A stretch of DNA of 11,308 nucleotides from Verrucomicrobiia bacterium. Its GTDB lineage: Bacteria; Verrucomicrobiota; Verrucomicrobiia; Opitutales; Opitutaceae. The stretch covers positions 1-11,308 of the forward strand of contig JAUHWE010000087.1 in assembly GCA_030424825.1 (NCBI GenBank). The letters are read 5' to 3'. Positions 6,622 through 11,308 of this stretch are shown here, piece by piece; positions within the stretch are counted from its first letter, which is position 1, and every line of letters starts with the position of its first letter. The notes beneath the pieces were generated by a model. The model saw nothing but the letters and a program-made list of their open reading frames with translations, had not been told where the DNA came from and ran no database searches. The translations under genes and the position numbers were made by a program.

Positions 6622-7533
6622 TTAATACGGGCGGTCTCCCGCAATGGTCGATCGAAGCATTTCGCGGCGATACCCATTATAGTCATTCAAGGCGAAATGC
6701 ATCACGCTCCGGTTATCCCAGAACGCGACGGATCCTCGTTGCCAACGAAATCGACAGGTGAAGGCTTCTTGACTCGCATGGCTGAACAGGAATTTCAGGA
6801 GCGGTTCGCTCTCGGCCCCGGTCCATCCCTTGAACCGTAGCGTGAACGTTCCATTTACGAAAAGGCCTTTGCGACCGGTTTCAGGATGCGTGCGAACAAC
6901 GGGATGCTCTACCTCGATCAGCGCCTTATCGCTGGTTTCCACTTGCATGTTCTTCCAGTTCGACTTCGAACGCCCTTGTGGGCCAAACGGGCCTTCCGCA
7001 GAATGGACCGCGGTGAGTCCATCGAGCATTTTCTTCATCCCAGGTGAAAGCGTTTCGTAGGCCAGGTATTGATTGGCAAACAGAGTATCACCGCCAAACG
7101 GCGGTACGTCCACAGCATAGAGCACCGAACCCAGCGCTGGCTGTTCCATGTGGGTGACGTCAGAATGCCAAACACCACCGAAATTCATGCCTTCCTCGTC
7201 CGCTTCACGCACCAGCCGAATGAGTTCTGGATAGCCTTCCATCCCTTTGACGAAATCGTGCTCATCCAATTCGCCAAACTGACGCGAAAATGCGATTTGC
7301 TGAGCGGGCTCCAATTTCTGGTCTCGAAAGAAAATCACCAAATGGTCCAGCAAGGCCTGCCTCAAGTCCGCTACAACCTCTTCGCTGAGCGGTTTCGAGA
7401 TATCGACCCCGCTGATTTCGGCCCCGAGGGCTCCGGAAACGAGATGGGCTTCAAAATTTGTATACTGTGTCCGTCGATTGAACGACCAACTGGTGCGGCT
7501 TTGATCCGTTGTTTGCGTAGAACTCTGTACCAT
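6622..7533 (-). CDS. TauD/TfdA-family Fe(II)/2-oxoglutarate-dependent dioxygenase
   Basis: This 303-aa cytoplasmic dioxygenase couples 2-oxoglutarate decarboxylation to substrate hydroxylation. The iron triad is His123-x-Asp125 (WHSDVTH) and His279 (MHFALNDY). Arg290 sits 11 residues after the distal His, as TauD Arg266 does for 2-oxoglutarate, and Arg294 matches the TauD substrate arginine Arg270. GGDTLFANQYLAYETLS and HPVVRTHPETGRKGLFVN are typical family segments. The position of TauD Asn95, which contacts taurine, appears to be Gly here, so taurine itself is doubtful; other sulfonates, alkyl sulfates or carboxylates are options. It begins 25 bases after the hydrolase gene on the same strand and probably ends a sulfatase-hydrolase-dioxygenase operon. 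It converges on acr3 with a 48-base gap. The family is certain; the substrate is not. Confidence 0.92.
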   Translation of the reverse strand: MVQSSTQTTDQSRTSWSFNRRTQYTNFEAHLVSGALGAEISGVDISKPLSEEVVADLRQALLDHLVIFFRDQKLEPAQQIAFSRQFGELDEHDFVKGMEGYPELIRLVREADEEGMNFGGVWHSDVTHMEQPALGSVLYAVDVPPFGGDTLFANQYLAYETLSPGMKKMLDGLTAVHSAEGPFGPQGRSKSNWKNMQVETSDKALIEVEHPVVRTHPETGRKGLFVNGTFTLRFKGWTGAESEPLLKFLFSHASQEAFTCRFRWQRGSVAFWDNRSVMHFALNDYNGYRREMLRSTIAGDRPY

Positions 7534-7558
7534 GATAAATGAGGTTTTCTTTTGAAGG

Positions 7559-9016
7559 TTAATGATTGGGGAATCTTAAATAGGGCCCTGAAATGGTTAG
7601 CGGCAACCCATTCTCAATGTGCGTGTGTACCGTCACAAAATCAAGCCGTTTTGGCTTTTTCGGGAAAGCCAGTTTTGCGCGGTAATGCCCATCACCAACG
7701 GAACGGAGAGGAGCTTGTTCCCAAGTATCGTACTGAGATGCCAGCGTACCGGGTTCGCTCGTGTCGATGGCCCACCAGATCTGGTTTTCTTCAGGCTCAA
7801 TGCCTTCTTCAAACCGCGCCTTCACAACCAAGGTCCGTGCCGCAGCATTCCATTCAGTTTCAATTTTGGGAGGAAAGAGAAATCTTCTGTCTTGAAAATA
7901 ATGATACCTTGCAAAACTCATCAAATTGTCATCCACCTCCCGAAGCGTGGTCACGCGGCGCGTAAATCCAGCCGTGCCCGGCCCCCCATGTTGGCCGCCC
8001 GGAACGATGTAGACCGGAAAATCGGGAAAACGCTTCCCCAACTCCAATAACCCGGGAGTCACGTTATCGTTCGTTCCGACATTAAAGAAGTAATCCAGTC
8101 CTCGCTCCTGGACCTGCGGCAAGTAGTTCACGATACGGGCAAAATCCCTCACCTTGTTTTCGATTTGAGCAATCTCCTTTTTCGACCATCCCGCTCCTCG
8201 GGCCTGCTCCACTGTAATCCGTGTATTGCCCCAACGAGCGGCACGGTCTAGTAGGGCCTCCTTGATCGACTGATCCAAGCCAAGTTTTCCCGCATCCAGA
8301 TCCGCATAGAATCGCTTGTCCGCCTCAATTACGGACCGAGGCTCTGTCCCTTGCACAAAGACCCCTCCCGGGTTGCCTATAGGTGGAGCGACCACTGGGA
8401 GAATTGCGGTGAAACGGTCGTCGTGAATTCCGGCCACAATGGAACCGACTCCTCGCTTCGATCCCCCTGTAGCCAGGACTTTCTCCGGACGAAAATAGTC
8501 GCTCTCAGCGATCGCCGCGGTTAAGCCACGCATCTGACTCATCCCCCAAATCCATCCGGCTGAATAACGTACCCGTTTCGTATCCAGTAATTGCTGGCGC
8601 ATTCCTAGATGCAACTGGCCCAATGGATTCATCCCCTCGATCGTTCCCATTCCGACAAGGACTACCCCTACCCCGTATTCCTTGAGCAGGGTCCGAGCAA
8701 CCCCGTTCGGCGTAGCCACTTTCAGATTCAAGCCCATGTTCATGAGTAACACATTGCGGCAAGGCGGCCCGTTGACTGGAACGTTCAAGGTGACTGGTAT
8801 CCGTACTTTCTGCCCCGTCCACCACTCGCATACCGTGATTTCAATGAGCTTTTGTCGAATGGATGCATCCTGCTGGGACAGTTGCCAGTCGCTCAGAACT
8901 TTGGTCTCAAGCGTCGATGCGTCACGAATGGCATGGAGATCAAAAAGATCGTTTTCAACGGATCCATAAAGCGAAATCGCAAGAAGGAAAGCAATTGGGC
9001 TAATTATAAACTTCAT
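7559..9016 (-). CDS. Secreted alpha/beta-hydrolase (PhoPQ-activated protein/acetylxylan-esterase-like)
   Basis: I place the start at the ATG at 9016 (485 aa), because it opens a classic signal peptide (MKFIISPIAFLLAISLYGS) and lies 7 bases after the upstream sulfatase stop. The frame is open to 9085, but that would overlap the sulfatase and bury the signal. The nucleophile elbow is GGSKRG, with Ser186. Asp317 (VGTNDNVTP) and His343 (GGQHGG) are good candidates for the rest of the triad. The SKRG elbow resembles PhoPQ-activated pathogenicity-related proteins and some large bacterial esterases. After about residue 380 a separate beta-rich domain begins (PPKIETEWNAAARTLVVKA...). It should be an exported esterase or related hydrolase, perhaps removing acyl groups from the polymer whose sulfates the neighbouring sulfatase removes. 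The hydrolase fold is firm; substrate and exact family are less certain. Confidence 0.82.
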   Translation of the reverse strand: MKFIISPIAFLLAISLYGSVENDLFDLHAIRDASTLETKVLSDWQLSQQDASIRQKLIEITVCEWWTGQKVRIPVTLNVPVNGPPCRNVLLMNMGLNLKVATPNGVARTLLKEYGVGVVLVGMGTIEGMNPLGQLHLGMRQQLLDTKRVRYSAGWIWGMSQMRGLTAAIAESDYFRPEKVLATGGSKRGVGSIVAGIHDDRFTAILPVVAPPIGNPGGVFVQGTEPRSVIEADKRFYADLDAGKLGLDQSIKEALLDRAARWGNTRITVEQARGAGWSKKEIAQIENKVRDFARIVNYLPQVQERGLDYFFNVGTNDNVTPGLLELGKRFPDFPVYIVPGGQHGGPGTAGFTRRVTTLREVDDNLMSFARYHYFQDRRFLFPPKIETEWNAAARTLVVKARFEEGIEPEENQIWWAIDTSEPGTLASQYDTWEQAPLRSVGDGHYRAKLAFPKKPKRLDFVTVHTHIENGLPLTISGPYLRFPNH

Positions 9017-9023
9017 GCAAACT

Positions 9024-10412
9024 CTACTTAATTCTTGCCGCAAGCTGATCAGGCAACGAATCCTCTGTATCCGCTTTATGGGCATCTAGCATTTTCATCA
9101 GCCGTTTCACAATGTCCGGATGCGTGTCCGCCACGTCATAAGCTTCGGAAATATCCGTCTCCAAATGGTAGAGCTCCGGGCCATCCATGGGAGCTTCTCG
9201 CCCGTAGTTGATGGGCTCTCGTTGCTTCACATGCAGCTTCCACGGACCCGATCGCACCGCGTGCAGCTCCGCTCGCGCCCAATAGTAGAACGTTCGTCGC
9301 GGGCTTTCCGCTTCACCCGACAAAACACGTGAAAGATCATAGCCATCCAGTTTGCGGCGAGCCGGCAGTTTGGCGCCCGCAAGGGCCGCGAAGGTAGGGA
9401 GCAAGTCGAGTGTCGAGCCCATACCAGTGACCACTCCCGGTTTCACCCGTCCCGGCCCCCAGAAAATGGTCGGCACCCGCTGTCCACCTTCGAAGGTCGT
9501 CCCCTTACCCGCTCTTAAAGGACCTGCGGACCCTCCATGTGTTTTAAAGGCCAGCCAAGGACCGTTGTCGGTAGTGAAAACAACGATGGTGTCTTTCTCG
9601 ATGCCTTCGTTGCGTATTGTTTCCAGGATCCGACCGACGCCCCAGTCAATTTCCTCCAACACATCTCCGTAAAGCCCTCGCAAGCTGCGTCCCCGAAAAG
9701 GCTCGGACACGAACAAGGGAATGTGGGGCAGCGAATGGGCGAGATAGAGAAAGAAAGGCTGGTCGCGATTGTCCTTTATGTACTCGACCGCTCTTTCCGT
9801 GCACCGTTCAGTAATAGTGTTCTGATCCGCGGGGCGCTCAATGACTTTGTCGTTCTCCAACAGCGGCACATTGTAGTCGTTAATGTCCGGGTAGTAGTTT
9901 GGATCGACTGCGTTTTGCCTGTAATTAGGACTCCCTTGCACTTTGTCCATATCGTTTGAATACGGGATGCCGTAATAGGAATCGAAGCCCTGCTTCATGG
10001 GAAGATACTGGGGCAAATGACCAAGATGCCACTTTCCTATCGCGGCGGTTGCGTAGTGCTTCTGCTTCAGGATCTCGGCGATCGTATTCTCACTTGCAGG
10101 CAAGCCCCCCGCAGAATCCGGAAATAGTACCACTCGTTTCGCCGACGTCATTCCGTTCCGAATGGGATAACGCCCGGTTAGCAGGGCAGCTCGACTCGGC
10201 GTGCACACCGGGTCCGCCACATAGAACTGAGTCCACTTCTGGCCTTGGGCCGCCATGCGGTCCAGATTAGGCGTCTTGATGGTTGGGTTGCCAAAGCACC
10301 CCAGGTCGCCATAGCCGAGATCGTCGCAAAAGATGACGACAAAATTGGGAGACCGGCCCTCAAGGCCAATTGGAGTCAAAATAAGGAATAAGAAGGCGAG
10401 AAACCTGTGCAT
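9024..10412 (-). CDS. Secreted formylglycine-dependent sulfatase (S1 type)
   Basis: This 462-aa sulfatase hydrolyses a sulfate ester, probably outside the cytoplasm. The ATG at 10412 gives a signal peptide at residues 1-19 (MHRFLAFLFLILTPIGLEG). The formylglycine motif is C70-TPSR-AALLTGR, matured by a separate enzyme not in this window. The metal and active-site residues of the family are all visible: Asp30-Asp31 (FCDDLGYGD), Arg74, Lys127 and His129 (GKWHLGH), His230 (LPHIP), Asp282-Asn283 (FTTDNGPW) and Lys303 (GKGTTFEGG). The pattern resembles the N-acetylgalactosamine-6-sulfatase/arylsulfatase A-like branch, but the true substrate is unknown. It is the first gene of the minus-strand sulfatase-hydrolase-dioxygenase cluster, 7 bases ahead of the hydrolase start. 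Its promoter should lie in 10413-10560. Confidence 0.95.
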   Translation of the reverse strand: MHRFLAFLFLILTPIGLEGRSPNFVVIFCDDLGYGDLGCFGNPTIKTPNLDRMAAQGQKWTQFYVADPVCTPSRAALLTGRYPIRNGMTSAKRVVLFPDSAGGLPASENTIAEILKQKHYATAAIGKWHLGHLPQYLPMKQGFDSYYGIPYSNDMDKVQGSPNYRQNAVDPNYYPDINDYNVPLLENDKVIERPADQNTITERCTERAVEYIKDNRDQPFFLYLAHSLPHIPLFVSEPFRGRSLRGLYGDVLEEIDWGVGRILETIRNEGIEKDTIVVFTTDNGPWLAFKTHGGSAGPLRAGKGTTFEGGQRVPTIFWGPGRVKPGVVTGMGSTLDLLPTFAALAGAKLPARRKLDGYDLSRVLSGEAESPRRTFYYWARAELHAVRSGPWKLHVKQREPINYGREAPMDGPELYHLETDISEAYDVADTHPDIVKRLMKMLDAHKADTEDSLPDQLAARIK

Positions 10413-10478
10413 AGCGAGAGGGCTTTTGGTTGGGTCAAGAAAATGGATATAGGAGTAAAAGAAATCCGCTCAACAACG

Positions 10479-10493
10479 GACGTTTTCAACGTC
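10479..10493. promoter_or_regulatory. Perfect 6-bp dyad in the sulfatase operon leader
   Basis: GACGTT (10479-10484) and AACGTC (10488-10493) form a perfect inverted repeat around a 3-base centre, 67 bases before the sulfatase start on the minus strand. The position fits an operator. Half-sites of this type occur in several regulator families, so no regulator can be named. A hairpin in the 5' leader is the alternative. Confidence 0.35.
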
Positions 10494-10559
10494 GCATATC
10501 TAACCGTAACTACAATTACTAAATACCTTAACTAAGACAGGTTTTGGACAATCAACTCT

Positions 10560-10580
10560 AGGTAGGTCGTCGCCCTACCT
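10560..10580. repeat. Inverted repeat (7-bp stem, 7-base loop)
   Basis: AGGTAGG at 10560-10566 pairs perfectly with CCTACCT at 10574-10580 across the loop TCGTCGC. The CCTACC motif recalls the CCCTAC end of the nearby REP-like units, so this may be a partial copy. There is no T-run, so it is not a standard terminator. Confidence 0.5.
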
Positions 10581-10598
10581 TAAGGCAATCTCGCAAAG

Positions 10599-10618
10599 TT
10601 ACCACACACTAGTGGTAA
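10599..10618. repeat. Inverted repeat (7-bp stem, 6-base loop)
   Basis: TTACCAC at 10599-10605 pairs perfectly with GTGGTAA at 10612-10618 around ACACTA. It also contains the 8-bp palindrome CACTAGTG (10607-10614). It abuts REP-like copy B and lies downstream of the minus-strand sulfatase end at 10773, where a transcript-end structure would be expected. No T-tract follows on either strand. Confidence 0.5.
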
Positions 10619-10645
10619 GGCTGGCGCTTGCGCCATGCCGCCGTG
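10616..10645 (-). repeat. REP-like palindromic repeat, copy B
   Basis: Read on the minus strand, this unit begins GCGGCATGGCGCAAGCGCC and matches copy A (1502-1532) almost exactly through its core hairpin TGGCGC-AA-GCGCCA. It diverges just after the AGCC that follows the hairpin. It lies opposite to copy C, 23 bases away, forming a paired inverted arrangement like bacterial interspersed mosaic elements. Confidence 0.7.
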
Positions 10646-10668
10646 CAGGAGGTTCTTGATTAAGCGAC

Positions 10669-10699
10669 GCGGCACAGCGCGAGCGCTGGCCCTACGATC
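10669..10699 (+). repeat. REP-like palindromic repeat, copy C
   Basis: This 31-base unit aligns without gaps to copy A at 1502-1532, with 24 identical positions. Four of the seven differences are two compensating pairs in the stem: TGGCGC/GCGCCA in copy A becomes CAGCGC/GCGCTG here. Both copies share the end CCCTACGrTC. The conserved pairing despite changed bases indicates that the hairpin itself is under selection or is being copied by a mobile-element system. Confidence 0.72.
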
Positions 10700-10772
10700 A
10701 AACCGTTGATTGTTCGAAAGGTTGGCCAGATAATACAGTTGGCCCAGCTGTACTGCCCTACCATCAAAAATC

Positions 10773-11308
10773 CTAGTTTCCCGCCAGTCTTCCAACCGGA
10801 CGACGGTTTGCACCCTCTCGTTCCCCATCACCCAGATCCTGACGGGCCTTCTCCGCTAGCGCTTCCAGCTCACGAGCCACTTCCGGATAATGGGCTACCA
10901 GATTCCTCGTTTCACCCACATCCGTTTCCAAGTGGAAAAGAGACTTTTCGATCGAACGCTTTTCAAACTGGCCATGGATCCCGTCTACTCCGGGAGGTCC
11001 AGGTACCGAGTAGGTATGAGGAAAGACGAGCTTCCACGGCCCCTTGCGGACGGCTCGCAAATTTCTTCCCCCATAGTAGTAGAGGGTCTCGCGAATAGCC
11101 GATTTCGGCTCCTCACCCATAAGCAGTGGTCGAATGTCTTTTCCATCGATAATCCGGTTGGCGGGCAACTCGGCTCCGGCTAGCGCTGCGACCGTGGGAA
11201 GCAGATCCATCGTCGCAGTCAATGCGTCACAGTCGCTACCCGCTGGAATCGTCCCCGGCCATCGCATGACGCATGGCACACGAAAGCCGCCTTCGAACTG
11301 CGTCCCTT
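10773..11308 (-). CDS. Sulfatase, C-terminal part (5' truncated by the right edge)
   Basis: The frame is open through the right edge. Its first visible residues, KGTQFEGGFRVP, are the conserved sulfatase segment carrying the active-site lysine (equivalent to KGTTFEGGQRVP in the complete sulfatase here). The GTG at 11279 and the ATG at 11267 are therefore internal. About 178 residues remain: the TATMDLLPTVAALAGAELP segment, the C-terminal subdomain with LRAVRKGPWKL and LFHLETDVGETRNL, and the terminal helix ending ARQDLGD...RRPVGRLAGN. The formylglycine motif lies outside the window, so intactness and subfamily cannot be judged. It lies on the same strand upstream of the second sulfatase, but a 360-base hairpin-rich spacer separates them, so co-transcription is uncertain. 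Confidence 0.92.
   Translation of the reverse strand, partial: GTQFEGGFRVPCVMRWPGTIPAGSDCDALTATMDLLPTVAALAGAELPANRIIDGKDIRPLLMGEEPKSAIRETLYYYGGRNLRAVRKGPWKLVFPHTYSVPGPPGVDGIHGQFEKRSIEKSLFHLETDVGETRNLVAHYPEVARELEALAEKARQDLGDGEREGANRRPVGRLAGN

Larger units (their letters stand above)
10413..10772. other. Intergenic spacer between two sulfatase genes, rich in hairpins
   Basis: The 360 bases between two same-strand sulfatase genes hold no convincing gene. The half next to the downstream sulfatase start (10413-10560) is AT-richer, with a 15-bp dyad at 10479-10493, and is the likely promoter region. The other half carries hairpins: AGGTAGG/CCTACCT (10560-10566, 10574-10580), TTACCAC/GTGGTAA (10599-10605, 10612-10618), two inverted REP-like copies (10616-10645, 10669-10699) and ATCAA/TTGAT (10697-10701, 10706-10710). 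These may act as an end-of-transcript or mRNA-stability region for the upstream sulfatase. Confidence 0.6.

Noticed and set aside
7069..7542. Plus-strand open frame of 157 codons opposite the dioxygenase gene
   Set aside because: It is entirely antisense to the TauD/TfdA reading frame with its conserved iron and 2-oxoglutarate residues. It has no family match by eye.
9017..9085. 23-residue N-terminal extension of the hydrolase
   Set aside because: It overlaps the end of the sulfatase gene and hides a clear signal peptide that starts at the ATG at 9016.
10580..10831. Minus-strand open frame of 83 codons across the sulfatase spacer
   Set aside because: It overlaps the end of the truncated sulfatase in another frame and runs through REP-like hairpins. 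Its MAQAPAL segment is simply the translated repeat and recurs in the frame at 1507, so it is not evidence of a gene.

Overview
The window looks like the chromosome of a free-living, probably aquatic member of the Verrucomicrobia/Planctomycetes group. The signs are a DUF1595/1592/1588/1585 protein with a CxxCH motif, a Tat-exported Gfo/Idh/MocA oxidoreductase, two formylglycine-type sulfatases and a secreted GGSKRG-type hydrolase. These are gene families greatly expanded in that group. The assignment is inferred from gene content; no rRNA or other phylogenetic marker is present.

Layout, left to right. (1) 1-1436 (+): C-terminal part of a DUF1592-type putative cytochrome protein, cut by the left edge. 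(2) 1552-2925 (-): Tat-signal Gfo/Idh/MocA oxidoreductase, convergent with gene 1. A REP-like hairpin repeat lies between them. (3) 3161-6573 (+): a compact arsenic-resistance locus. A promoter/operator region holds a near-perfect ArsR-type dyad. It is followed by arsR, a thioredoxin-type arsC, a 58-codon ORF for a cysteine-tailed small protein, an ArsP/DUF318 permease that overlaps that small ORF by 10 bases, a 201-base gap, and an ACR3 arsenite efflux gene. (4) 6622-10412 (-): a probable operon reading sulfatase, secreted alpha/beta-hydrolase (7-base gap), then TauD/TfdA dioxygenase (25-base gap). (5) 10413-10772: a non-coding spacer with several hairpins, including two inverted copies of the same REP-like repeat seen at 1502. 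(6) 10773-11308 (-): C-terminal part of a second sulfatase, cut by the right edge.

How the genes work together. In the ars locus ArsR should release the promoter when As(III) binds. ArsC reduces As(V) to As(III), and ACR3 and possibly the ArsP-like permease export trivalent arsenicals. The unrecognised 58-aa protein has two Cys-Cys pairs in its tail and appears translationally coupled to the permease. It is the best candidate here for an undescribed component, plausibly a metalloid-binding partner of the permease. The sulfatase, hydrolase and dioxygenase genes suggest breakdown of a sulfated or esterified organic substrate, with the dioxygenase possibly acting on an organosulfur or carboxylate product. 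The substrate cannot be read from sequence.

I saw no tRNA, rRNA, CRISPR array, transposase or integrase.
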